This document shows, piece by piece, positions 56,493 to 63,920 of a DNA stretch of 64,000 nucleotides. Positions within the stretch are counted from its first letter, which is position 1, and each line of letters begins with the position of its first letter. Under the pieces are notes generated by a model. It did not search any database, had not been told where the DNA came from, and was given only the letters and a program-made list of their open reading frames with translations. A program made the translations under genes and the position numbers. Origin of the DNA: Methylovulum sp. (GTDB lineage Bacteria; Pseudomonadota; Gammaproteobacteria; Methylococcales; Methylomonadaceae); contig JAURZI010000151.1 of the NCBI GenBank assembly GCA_030653435.1, forward strand, positions 52,695 through 116,694. Reading direction: 5' to 3'.

Positions 56493-56648
56493 GGTGTTGT
56501 TTGTTGTTGAATGAAAAAATAGGAAGAGTTGTTGATCGATTTTTTGGTGATGATTGATTTGCTTTGACTTGATTTTGATTGATGAACGAAGCGCCATAGC
56601 TCTTTATGAGCATTATTTCCCTACTGTTAATACCGACTTTGCTTATGC

Positions 56649-57098
56649 CTAGGTTTCGGGTAGCCAACTCCCTTCGAGCGCGTTTTCCCGGCACAATTTA
56701 AGCAATTTGGCATCAATGCCGGTTAGCTTGGGTATGATCAACAGCACGGTAAAGCCGTTATCATTCAGCACCAAGCCCATTTCATAGCAAAAGGCATGGT
56801 TATCGAGCCATTCAAAGGTCGGTGCGAAACCGTCATCACCGTACTGCGTTTCATCGAACCAATCACTTAACAGCGGATAACCGGTTTCTGTTTCCAAGGT
56901 CGCTATGCCATCACCGGGTTCGGCAATCACGATATAACCGTGCTCGTCCGGGTCATAGGTTTCGGGTTCACTCAGGGCTTGTAATTGTCGCCTTAACAAA
57001 TGGGTTAGTGCTATGAGGATGATGGTTTTAGTCACCGCTATGGCATGACCAGGGTACAGGCTGGTATTGAGTTGGTCGGGATCACGCAACACTATCAT
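56649..57098 (-). CDS. Hypothetical island protein
   Basis: 149 residues from the ATG at 57098 (MIVLRDPDQLN). It has one hydrophobic stretch near residues 20-40 (AIAVTKTIILIALTHLL), a Tyr/Asp-rich middle (YDPDEHGYIVIAEPGDG), and a C-terminal half of mixed strands and helices (LVLNDNGFTVLLIIPK). The start overlaps the previous gene by 17 nt, so the two are translationally coupled. Family unknown. Confidence 0.65.
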   Translation of the reverse strand: MIVLRDPDQLNTSLYPGHAIAVTKTIILIALTHLLRRQLQALSEPETYDPDEHGYIVIAEPGDGIATLETETGYPLLSDWFDETQYGDDGFAPTFEWLDNHAFCYEMGLVLNDNGFTVLLIIPKLTGIDAKLLKLCRENALEGSWLPET

Positions 57099-57882
57099 GG
57101 CGAGTGTCCTGAACGGTGGGGTGTTGACGCTTTTCTGAACGTTGTCTTTTTGCTTGATGTTTATCCAGCACCGTGGCAATGCTTTCTATGCCTTCCGCGC
57201 CATCCTGGTTAGTGATGTCCTTTCCCAGTGCGGTTAACTCTAGCGGGACGTTTATCATTTCGGCATCATCCGATTCTAGCGGGTCTATCACGATGGCGTT
57301 AGCGTCTTCAGAATCAGGGTCCAGCGATGGCTTTTGATCATCGTTTTGCGCTGACTCATCCGTTTGAACCGAGTTCTTCGTATCTTTTGTTATTCCAGCT
57401 TTGGGTTTCGGCGATTCCGGTTGAAAGCTTTCCGCGTTATCCGCCAATGCCAATAGCTTGGCTTTCCAGACCGGCCAATCCGGTTGTAGGGCATGTTGAT
57501 GAAGGGCTCCCGTTACCGGCGCTAATAATTTTTCTGCGCGTAATATCGCCGCTAGAAATCCGGCATTGTTACTGGACTGACCGATAAACGCGGCCTGGAA
57601 CAATTTGGATGATAGCGGCTTGTGGGTATTGATGCCGTCAAGACACTGTTCAACCTTGTCAAACGGCACGATCTCTTTGGAATAGTAACCACCGCCATCA
57701 TTGCCGGTAATGGTCAAATAAAGGTGTTCATGATGGGTATCCGTCAGAATCCGGTAATGCAGTTGTCCATGACTACGCTGGCCGGTTTTGCTGGCTTTAC
57801 CGGTTTTTAAGGACAGATAGGTTATGGCCTTGATCGATTCTGTTAAGACTTCGGGTTCTGTGGAGGGCTTAGGGTTGTTCAT
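57082..57882 (-). CDS. Hypothetical island protein with acidic linker
   Basis: 266 residues from the ATG at 57882. Residues ~10-150 look globular (SHGQLHYRILTDTHHEHLYL, GGGYYSKEIVPFDKVEQCL). A long acidic, probably disordered linker (~155-215; Asp, Ser, Glu) follows, and the C-terminus is basic (KHQAKRQRSEKRQH). No known domain. It is the first of a pair of coupled genes. Its position among plasmid-like small genes suggests an element maintenance or transfer role, but nothing proves this. Confidence 0.65.
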   Translation of the reverse strand: MNNPKPSTEPEVLTESIKAITYLSLKTGKASKTGQRSHGQLHYRILTDTHHEHLYLTITGNDGGGYYSKEIVPFDKVEQCLDGINTHKPLSSKLFQAAFIGQSSNNAGFLAAILRAEKLLAPVTGALHQHALQPDWPVWKAKLLALADNAESFQPESPKPKAGITKDTKNSVQTDESAQNDDQKPSLDPDSEDANAIVIDPLESDDAEMINVPLELTALGKDITNQDGAEGIESIATVLDKHQAKRQRSEKRQHPTVQDTRHDSVA

Positions 57883-57913
57883 GTCGGTATTCCTTATCAG
57901 GGCTTCAAAAAAC

Positions 57914-57951
57914 AAAAGCCTTGCCCATCAATGACGATAGGCAAGGCTTTT
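57914..57951 (-). terminator. Strong Rho-independent terminator
   Basis: AAAAGCCTTGCC and GGCAAGGCTTTT form a 12-bp perfect stem with a 14-nt loop, followed on the minus strand by TTTTGTTTTTTG. It ends the transcript of the small gene at 58104-58280. Confidence 0.75.
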
Positions 57952-58103
57952 GATGAATGTTGCGGGTTTTTCAATTTATAGAGGCCTAAAAACCGCTAAA
58001 AGCTCTTATTGTTGTGTGTCTATGCGTATCAATTCGAATAGTCAGTCACGCTGACGGAAATCAGCGCGTTATTCCTAGCGGGCAAGACGGTTATTTAATC
58101 GCT

Positions 58104-58280
58104 TCAATCAAACCATTTGTTCTCAATCATCCGGCCTACCGTTCCGCCTACAAGTGAGCCCAAAGGGCCATAAGCAGAGCCGATAACGCCGCCTACGAGT
58201 TCACCCGGCGTAACCGGTAACCCGGTTAGGTGGTAGCTCGCCGATCTCAGCGCTAACGGGATTAGTTTTTGTTCTGACAT
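58104..58280 (-). CDS. Small glycine-zipper protein
   Basis: 58 residues from the ATG at 58280. After a polar start (MSEQKLIPLALRS) there is a glycine-zipper segment GELVGGVIGSAYGPLG then SLVGGTVGRMIENKW, with several G-x-x-x-G spacings. Such segments form tightly packed helices in membranes and are common in pore-forming or bacteriocin-like peptides and in outer-membrane proteins. There is no signal peptide or double-glycine leader, so the role is unclear. It is a single-gene unit with its own terminator. Confidence 0.6.
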   Translation of the reverse strand: MSEQKLIPLALRSASYHLTGLPVTPGELVGGVIGSAYGPLGSLVGGTVGRMIENKWFD

Positions 58281-58622
58281 GGTTTTTATCTCCAGGGTGT
58301 AAGTCACTTGATTTGAAAATGAGACACGACGGCAAAGTTGCTAGACGCGCCAACCCCACTGGCCTCAGCAGGATCATAGAAATGATATATGCCTGAAACC
58401 GCTTTAGTTACGGGTAGGAAACTGTGCGGGTTGGGCTTCGGGTAGGGTTAAAGAAAATAGCAGCAGGACGGGCTGGCGGTAAAGAAGCGAGGTGCGGGCA
58501 GGTGCCGGGAACGGGCTAAAACTGACGGCAGGGATATGAACATAAGAATAGAAAGTAGCGAGGAAAGACGGCTGCCTTCTGTTGTTGATATTTTATTAAT
58601 TCCAAGCTGATGAGGTATTCAG

Positions 58623-58757
58623 ATGCAGCAAGATTGTTTGACCGCTTGTATAGCGGAAATTATGCAAGAACTTGTTCCGGCGTGTTTTGTTTTATTCCTA
58701 TTAACTCTGGTTTGGTGGGTGATCCCCAAGGAGGCATTTCATGTCAAAAGAAAATAA
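58623..58757 (+). CDS. Small membrane protein overlapping the HTH gene
   Basis: 44 residues with one membrane helix (PACFVLFLLTLVWWVIPK) and a polar N-terminus containing two cysteines (MQQDCLTACIAE). GAGG lies 8 nt before the ATG. The last 17 nt overlap the start of the HTH gene, whose ribosome site (AAGGAGG) is inside this frame; this suggests coupling. No family recognised. Confidence 0.5.
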   Translation: MQQDCLTACIAEIMQELVPACFVLFLLTLVWWVIPKEAFHVKRK

Positions 58758-58965
58758 TGTGATGAAAGATACCGCGTGGCTGGCGGAACGCTTAGGTGTT
58801 TCAGTGACGACGGTAGAAAGAATGCGTTCCAGGGAACCCAGTCAATTACCGGCTCATGTCACGATTGGTCGTTCCATTCGTTATGATGAACAGGTCGTTG
58901 AAGCCTGGATCACAGAACGTACACAGGCTACTTCAGCCAATAAGGAGGTGAGTCATGTCGAGTAA
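58741..58965 (+). CDS. AlpA/excisionase-like HTH protein
   Basis: 74 residues. The core is a MerR-type helix-turn-helix: WLAERLGVSVTTVERMRSRE, wing THVTIGRSIRYDE, helix VEAWITERTQ. AlpA-like proteins activate integrase or excise integrative elements, and their small size and island setting fit here. An AAGGAGG ribosome site lies 7 nt upstream. It overlaps the next gene by 11 nt. Confidence 0.8.
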   Translation: MSKENNVMKDTAWLAERLGVSVTTVERMRSREPSQLPAHVTIGRSIRYDEQVVEAWITERTQATSANKEVSHVE

Positions 58966-59518
58966 ACTGGATCGTTTCAAATGCAAGTCTAAGCCATCAG
59001 GAACTTTGATTACTCGTAATTTTAAGGGTACTTTTGCGGTTCATCCTGATGAGAGCCGCGTGGAGGCGGGTGTTTTTGTGATTCAAGATGAATATAATCG
59101 CTGGTATCTGATCGATGCGGCATTGTATGAAAACGGCGTTTACATAGAGGGCTTATTAAGAGCCGATCTCTTTGACTGTATCGACAGCGAGGGGAAGCGT
59201 TTTTTGTTAGTGAACACCTATCCGCTGACTCAAGAGATGACAGCTTGGCGCAAATCCATTAACAAAATTGTTGATAAGGCTAGAAAAGACTGGGTAACGA
59301 TGAAACGTTTTGATGATAAAGTGGGTTGGGGAGCGCGTGTCAATGATGATGTTGACCATGATCCTCAATGGCCTAAACAGGCTATGGATGATTTTGTTTT
59401 AAAGGCATTTGGTGAGCGCGTGATTTATGATGTAGAAGATGTGCCATTGGCGCTGATAAAGCCAGCAAAATCCGGCAAGAAACAAACGCGCCGTGATATT
59501 GAAGAAGATGATGATTAA
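58955..59518 (+). CDS. Hypothetical island protein
   Basis: 187 residues, soluble. Residues 1-100 form strands and helices (GTLITRNFKGTFAVHPDESRVE, GVFVIQDEYNRWYLIDAALY). A middle region has many charged residues, and the tail is acidic/basic (KKQTRRDIEEDDD). It is coupled to the HTH gene by an 11-nt overlap, which suggests the two work together, for example in control of the element. No family recognised. Confidence 0.7.
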   Translation: MSSKLDRFKCKSKPSGTLITRNFKGTFAVHPDESRVEAGVFVIQDEYNRWYLIDAALYENGVYIEGLLRADLFDCIDSEGKRFLLVNTYPLTQEMTAWRKSINKIVDKARKDWVTMKRFDDKVGWGARVNDDVDHDPQWPKQAMDDFVLKAFGERVIYDVEDVPLALIKPAKSGKKQTRRDIEEDDD

Positions 59519-59542
59519 TGCGGTAAGCTGTTGTTAATGGCA

Positions 59543-59580
59543 TAACCCCCCAAACCCATATGATTAGGGTTTGGGGGTTA
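59543..59580 (+). terminator. Strong bidirectional-looking hairpin after 59518
   Basis: TAACCCCCCAAACCC and GGGTTTGGGGGTTA form a stem of 14 pairs with one bulged C, followed by TTT. It closes the HTH-hypothetical operon before the cassette array. Confidence 0.75.
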
Positions 59581-59777
59581 TTTCCAGCTTTGCTGAATCC
59601 TTATTAAAAGTACAATAGGCTCACATAACAATCAAAGCAACTGGCATATCGGTTCTTGTTCCATTGATTTCCTGCAATTGAAATCCGCATTACAGCAAAA
59701 AGACAAGGGATTGCGTACGTGAAAGAGATTTATTGATATTTGCTTATCTATTAAGCTTCACAACTACCGCTGGGCTT

Positions 59778-59840
59778 GTCCAACAAACGGTTCAGATTGT
59801 GGTTCTGTCCGCTCACACAATCTAACCTTATTCGTTAGGC
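59778..59840 (-). other. attC site 1 (integron cassette recombination site)
   Basis: On the minus strand GCCTAAC opens and GTTGGAC closes a 63-bp imperfect palindrome with inner arms GGTTAGATTGTG and CACAATCTGAACC. This is the R''/L''/L'/R' arrangement of an attC site. The TAA of GCCTAAC is the stop codon of the cassette gene before it. Confidence 0.85.
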
Positions 59841-60161
59841 GTGACTATTAGCATCAGAGACGAATGCCTGCCAGATATGGGCTGCTGCAATGAGTATGGC
59901 TGGCGTGCCAATAGCTAAGGGAATATCAAGTAGCCACTGAGCTATCTTAGCGAGTCCCTGCCAATCAGAAGGCATGTAAATACGCGTTAGATCAATGCCG
60001 AGATAGGAGAAAGTCTCGGACATTGGAAGAGGTATCCATATGCTGGTTCGGAGCCAATGAAAGACTTGCCAACCCAAAATTGCTAGGGAGCAAAGAAACC
60101 CGACTGTGTACGCAGCAGTGACAATGAATTCAGCTGATTTGTCCCAGAAATCCTTGCTCAT
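59835..60161 (-). CDS. Cassette gene: membrane protein
   Basis: 108 residues with two membrane segments: FIVTAAYTVGFLCSLAILGW near residues 11-31 and IPLAIGTPAILIAAAHIW near 80-98; between them a soluble loop with Trp and Tyr. No family recognised. The stop codon is inside the attC R'' box, a common compact form of integron cassettes. It is read from right to left, as all genes in this array. Confidence 0.65.
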   Translation of the reverse strand: MSKDFWDKSAEFIVTAAYTVGFLCSLAILGWQVFHWLRTSIWIPLPMSETFSYLGIDLTRIYMPSDWQGLAKIAQWLLDIPLAIGTPAILIAAAHIWQAFVSDANSHA

Positions 60162-60169
60162 ATCTCTTA

Positions 60170-60242
60170 GCCTAATTTGAAGTTGAGGGGTACGCCGCCG
60201 ATAGGCTGTAGGCTGATTGTCACCTTGAATATAATGTTAGAC
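60170..60242 (-). other. attC site 2
   Basis: On the minus strand GTCTAAC starts and ATTAGGC (a GTTAGGC variant) ends a 73-bp palindromic site. The TAA in GTCTAAC is the stop of the cassette gene. The closing box is imperfect, so activity may be lower. Confidence 0.7.
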
Positions 60243-60833
60243 TTTAACATGGTTTGGAAGGAGCGTTTCCAATTCGGAAAACCGGCGGAAGTAAACGTCG
60301 CCTTTTGGATCGCTGCGGCATTCGCCCAGATATTGCGCAAACGCTTCCTCGCCAATAACCGCGTTAACTACTCGCTTGGCAAAGAGTTCAGAATCGAGCT
60401 CATCTGGCTTTTCCAATTGAGTACCTATTCCGGAGAAGCCCTCCACGGCATGTCGTTCGCGAAGAAAGTTTTGAAGTGGCATAAGGCTAACGGCGCCGCG
60501 CCATTGCATGAAGTGACGGAACTCATGTGCATAAACCCAGATGACACGAGCCATCGTTGACTCTAGCAATGATTTTGAAAGCCATATGATTGCGGCATTG
60601 GCGCGCATCAAAGGCAACAGAGAAGATGGCACGCCGTTGAGTGAATAGCCTTCACGCCAAAAGAAAGCAGGGAATTTGAAATCATCACGTATGTTGGTGC
60701 AGTTCGAGTAGTCCATCGCGTCAAGATAGACGACCAAGCCATCTGCGCTGAAGCCCACTTGCGCGCTGACAGATAGAAGTGATGGAACTAGCTCACGTAA
60801 CCGAACGTGATCGCCAATTATTTGAGGACTCAT
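60237..60833 (-). CDS. Cassette gene: zincin-like hypothetical protein
   Basis: 198 residues from the ATG at 60833. The middle holds HEFRH (WVYAHEFRHFMQW), an HExxH zinc-metalloprotease-like motif, followed by an ECRSD segment ~75 residues on that could supply a third ligand. The first half has LVVYLDAMDYSN. No signal peptide. The TTG at 60854 is inside the neighbouring attC and is not used. Whether it is a protease is not proven. Confidence 0.65.
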   Translation of the reverse strand: MSPQIIGDHVRLRELVPSLLSVSAQVGFSADGLVVYLDAMDYSNCTNIRDDFKFPAFFWREGYSLNGVPSSLLPLMRANAAIIWLSKSLLESTMARVIWVYAHEFRHFMQWRGAVSLMPLQNFLRERHAVEGFSGIGTQLEKPDELDSELFAKRVVNAVIGEEAFAQYLGECRSDPKGDVYFRRFSELETLLPNHVKV

Positions 60834-60842
60834 GCTGTCGAT

Positions 60843-60905
60843 GCCTAACGTCAAATTGAGGGGCGCGCCGCTTTTGGCGCGTCCCGCTCGAATGCAGTGT
60901 TAGGC
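60843..60905 (-). other. attC site 3
   Basis: GCCTAAC on one side and GTTAGGC on the other bound 63 bp with inner G+C-rich arms (GGCGCGCC...GGCGCG). Both outer boxes are perfect inverse copies. The site belongs to the cassette with the lipoprotein gene. Confidence 0.85.
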
Positions 60906-60932
60906 CAGAGCCACAGAGAAGCCGTTGCCCAA

Positions 60933-61157
60933 TTACTTATTGCTTTTGCTTTTAATGACATCCAACTCTTCACACGCCGTCATGCAAGTAGATGCCGCTC
61001 TATCACAAGTGTAAGAAGACCCTTGGCATGTGGCCATGTCTCTTGCACATTGCGCCTTGCAATTAGCCCCTTCGGCGGTCGTAGGTTTGAAGTTGCTTCC
61101 GGCAGCACACCCCGTAAGAAGAATACAAAGAGGCAACATAAGACTTGAATATTTCAC
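60933..61157 (-). CDS. Cassette gene: Cys-rich lipoprotein
   Basis: About 74 residues from the GTG at 61157 (AAGGAAGG ribosome site 6 nt before); an ATG at 61175 is an alternative. A lipoprotein signal ends in LLTGCAAG. The mature part has six cysteines (NCKAQCARDMATCQG, YTCDRAASTCMTACEEL), enough for three disulfides. Such short Cys-rich lipoproteins are recurring integron cassette products. Function unknown. It shares a cassette with the nucleotidyltransferase-like gene, or the site between them has decayed. Confidence 0.65.
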   Translation of the reverse strand: MKYSSLMLPLCILLTGCAAGSNFKPTTAEGANCKAQCARDMATCQGSSYTCDRAASTCMTACEELDVIKSKSNK

Positions 61158-61198
61158 GATACGCCTTCCTTTCATAGTTATGAGAAAACACGGAGTTG

Positions 61199-61666
61199 TT
61201 AGTCGGATATCGACACAAGAAGCGAGATGTCGCTTGCATGTTTAGGTTCATTGCTATCAACCAACAATGCCAGGAGAGTTTTTACAGATGCAACCTTGAC
61301 CGGTATCTGGCCGATCCTTGCATCGTGAGCCTTAGCCCAATGTAGGTCGAAGTCAAAGTCGTGTGCCGGTTTCAGGATGTCGGCGTAATAGTAAATTTTT
61401 GCTGGTATTAGTATCTTCTGTGGTTGGGTTAGTTTCTCAACAGTTAGGCCGACTGTCGATATCAGCGGACACGATGAAAGCGCCGAAATAACTGCGCTTG
61501 CGGTTTGCGCTGAGGGCTCAATGAGAATGTCGAGATCGCCAGCATCCCGCTCAGGAACGTGATATCGCACGGCAGTTCCGCCGACAATAAAAAACCGAGC
61601 GTTGTACTTTGTCAGAGCTTCTACCAGCTCCAAATTTGCTCCGAATGTAAGTATTTCGCTCTGCAT
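61199..61666 (-). CDS. Cassette gene: nucleotidyltransferase-like protein
   Basis: 155 residues. The N-terminal half has the minimal nucleotidyltransferase motif FFIVGGTAVRYH followed by AGDLDILIEP (Gly-Gly and Asp-x-Asp). A later DFDFDLHW could give the third acidic residue. This fold occurs in the toxin parts of MNT/HEPN and AbiE-type systems, in aminoglycoside-modifying enzymes and in others. A HEPN or antitoxin partner is not visible. It follows attC 4 and is read in the same direction as its neighbours. Confidence 0.7.
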   Translation of the reverse strand: MQSEILTFGANLELVEALTKYNARFFIVGGTAVRYHVPERDAGDLDILIEPSAQTASAVISALSSCPLISTVGLTVEKLTQPQKILIPAKIYYYADILKPAHDFDFDLHWAKAHDARIGQIPVKVASVKTLLALLVDSNEPKHASDISLLVSISD

Positions 61667-61675
61667 ATCGCGACA

Positions 61676-61744
61676 GCCTAACGTCTGAATTAACCGGCTG
61701 GTGCGGCTTTATCGCGCAGCGTCCGGTGGAATGATGGGTTGGGC
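61676..61744 (-). other. attC site 4
   Basis: GCCTAAC (61676-61682) and GTTGGGC (61738-61744) bound 69 bp with inner arms of CCGGCTGG / CCGGTGGA type. It lies downstream of the 513-residue cassette gene on the minus strand. Confidence 0.8.
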
Positions 61745-61754
61745 GTCATCGTCG

Positions 61755-63296
61755 CTAGTTTGCCGCGTATATGACCCGAAGGGAACGCGCCCGATCACGC
61801 TCAGGAATCGCATTCAGCGCCCCCAGGTAGGCAAAAACCGCGGCACATGCTGCGGCCGGCGCTGCGGCTCTCTTTTCTTCAGACACGAACATTTGAACTT
61901 GGTCTGGGGTGAGTGAACCCAAGACTTTCATGACTACCTGTTCAGTCTCTTGCTTTGAGAATTTCTTCGCATTCCGGGCATCGCTACCGCGAATCAGGTC
62001 GTTCATGAACGCTAGTTCGCGCGCAACCAAATCGGGCGGAAGAATTGCTGCTGTGTTCATCGACGTGCCGGTCGGAAAGATAAGCTCTACACAAGCAGCA
62101 GCGCTCTTTCGGCTTAGAGCTTCAGCTTGGTCATGAATTAGGCGATTGAAGTCTAAGAGCGACGCGTCAGACGCAATCGGAAGTAGTCTGCCCATCAGTT
62201 GGCCGACTTGCTCCCTTCCAGCGGCCATCACTTCGCCATCAGACTTCCTCGCCTCGATTTTCGCCCAAGCCTTGTCGATGATCTGTTCAAACTCGCCCGG
62301 GTACTTTAGCGATAGAGCGTCATATGCGGGAATCTTCTTGAATTCAGCGGCGAGCTTCTCTCGGGTTGGCGCAGCAGTCGCTACCGTGGCTGTTTCACCG
62401 CCGAAACTCTGACGGGTAAGAACACCCTCGGCCAACAGTTCGTCGTGCGACGGATACCACACCTTCTCGCTCGGCGTACCGACTACTTTGGTAATAAACG
62501 AAGGGGAAAGGCCGGCTTGCCTGTACGCATTTCTGGCCGTCTCGATGTCCGATGGTTCGCCCAACTTGTCGCTGGCTCCGATTGATTTAAACGAGTGAAA
62601 GCCGATCCGTGCGTTCGGCTCGGCCGACCTTTCCTTGCCCGCAAGGAAAGCGATAGTGCAAGCAGAAGTGCATTCCTGTTCTACGTATGTGTTCAGCTGT
62701 CGATCCGAGATCACCTTCGCGATCATGTTGCCTTGCCTGACCCAGCCGCCAGTCGAGGACAGAACCACCGTTGTGACAGACGGCGCTATGTCTAACACCT
62801 TCGACAATGCCTCCGCAGTTCCGTCATTGATTCCTCCTTTGACCAAGAGTGACTTCCCATCGGCGCGAACCTGAAACGAAACATCTGGTCCGAGCTGCCA
62901 GCCGAGAGCAACTTTCCAGTGCTCCCCTAGCGGTCCAGTCATCGTTCCGATCTCGCCGAGCATCCTGAACGCACCCAGCACGATCATGACCTTTGCTGCA
63001 TTTGCCCAACCTTGCTTCCCGCCTCTGGCAACGTGTTTGTTCGCCGAGGCCCATGTGCCACTGACTGCCCAAGTCCACGCAACTATTCCAAGGGCCGTGA
63101 TGAGCAGGACGCCAGCAGAACTGTATCGAGCAGGGAAGTTCTCACCTAGCCACGGCAGCATCAGGATGCCCAGCAACGGTGCAACCATCGAGATCAGGAA
63201 AGTGTTTATCCAATACGACCGTCCTAGCGAATAGTCGCCATTGAAGTGTCTCTTGAAGAACGCGAAAGGTCCGCTGTAGGTTTGTGGTGCTTCCAT
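61755..63296 (-). CDS. Cassette gene: membrane protein with ClpP-like domain
   Basis: 513 residues, unusually large for an integron cassette. Three N-terminal membrane segments (residues ~27-55, 60-85, 95-115; the YSLGRSYWINTFL start recalls DUF805-type proteins). At ~150-290 there is a ClpP/crotonase-like fold: VVLSSTGGWVRQG, a TSACTIAFLAG loop with the likely nucleophile Ser and RIGFHSFKS with a His. The remaining ~220 residues are helical. Proteins of this type may be membrane-bound peptidases. The role is unknown. Confidence 0.75.
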   Translation of the reverse strand: MEAPQTYSGPFAFFKRHFNGDYSLGRSYWINTFLISMVAPLLGILMLPWLGENFPARYSSAGVLLITALGIVAWTWAVSGTWASANKHVARGGKQGWANAAKVMIVLGAFRMLGEIGTMTGPLGEHWKVALGWQLGPDVSFQVRADGKSLLVKGGINDGTAEALSKVLDIAPSVTTVVLSSTGGWVRQGNMIAKVISDRQLNTYVEQECTSACTIAFLAGKERSAEPNARIGFHSFKSIGASDKLGEPSDIETARNAYRQAGLSPSFITKVVGTPSEKVWYPSHDELLAEGVLTRQSFGGETATVATAAPTREKLAAEFKKIPAYDALSLKYPGEFEQIIDKAWAKIEARKSDGEVMAAGREQVGQLMGRLLPIASDASLLDFNRLIHDQAEALSRKSAAACVELIFPTGTSMNTAAILPPDLVARELAFMNDLIRGSDARNAKKFSKQETEQVVMKVLGSLTPDQVQMFVSEEKRAAAPAAACAAVFAYLGALNAIPERDRARSLRVIYAAN

Positions 63297-63357
63297 CAGT
63301 TCCCCCCCCTGTATTGATTTGTAGAAGCGACTTCAAGCTGGCGAGTGCCTACCTGAC

Positions 63358-63447
63358 GCCCAACGTAAAGCTAACCAGCCGCGACGCTGAGAAGCCAAGC
63401 AGTAAACCCGATGTGTCCTAGCGGTCTGGTTAAGCGACTTGTTAGGC
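63358..63447 (-). other. attC site 5
   Basis: GCCCAAC (63358-63364) and GTTAGGC (63441-63447) bound a 90-bp site with inner arms TAACCAG / CTGGTTA. It is the rightmost site found and lies after the 71-residue cassette gene. Confidence 0.8.
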
Positions 63448-63456
63448 TTTTTTCTA

Positions 63457-63672
63457 CTAATAAAACGGGCTTTCTGGCTTTCTTTCTTCGAGATTATTAA
63501 GAACCATGCTCATGGATATATTTACCTCTTGTTCCTCGAACATCTCGCCGGTTAGTTCTCCTGAAATATCCATTGACTTGATATTTACTTTAACTTTTGA
63601 TGCTGTTAGCTCACCCAAAGCGGCGGAAATGGTGTTTTGAATTGACTCGATAGTTACATTTTTAATTGTCAT
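63457..63672 (-). CDS. Cassette gene: small hypothetical protein
   Basis: 71 residues, no signal peptide; a long helix-forming start (NVTIESIQNTISAALGELTA), beta-like KVKVNIKSMDI and an acidic end (FEEQEVNISM, LEERKPESPF). It is followed by attC 5 and preceded by a divergent 40-residue frame. Function unknown. Confidence 0.6.
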   Translation of the reverse strand: MTIKNVTIESIQNTISAALGELTASKVKVNIKSMDISGELTGEMFEEQEVNISMSMVLNNLEERKPESPFY

Positions 63673-63683
63673 AGGGGTAAAAA

Positions 63684-63806
63684 ATGAAAGAACAAGAATT
63701 TAAAAAAGAAATTGAAAGGCTGATTTGTGTGTTTGATGCTCCAAAAAATTACGGCCCCCTGATGCTTAGGTGCTATTACGAAGCAATTTCTTGCATATGG
63801 CAATGA
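63684..63806 (+). CDS. Very small hypothetical protein
   Basis: 40 residues (MKEQEFKKEIERLICVFDAP, then NYGPLMLRCYYEAI). An AGGGG sequence lies 6-7 nt before the ATG. It is divergent from the cassette gene at 63457, with 11 nt between starts. It could be the real first gene to the right of the array or a chance frame. Confidence 0.35.
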   Translation: MKEQEFKKEIERLICVFDAPKNYGPLMLRCYYEAISCIWQ

Positions 63807-63920
63807 GCATTCCATTGACCTGCTCTAGCTCAAGTTCGGTTTCTTGATGACACTTTAAACAGGGTGTGATTAAAAGTGTGGGGATTCTGTAAAATACCGT
63901 TATTTAACTTGACTTAGCCC

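Noticed and set aside
61158..61200. A further attC site between the lipoprotein and nucleotidyltransferase-like genes
   Set aside because: GACTAAC is close to an R'' box, but the gap is too short and no matching R' box is present; at most a decayed site.
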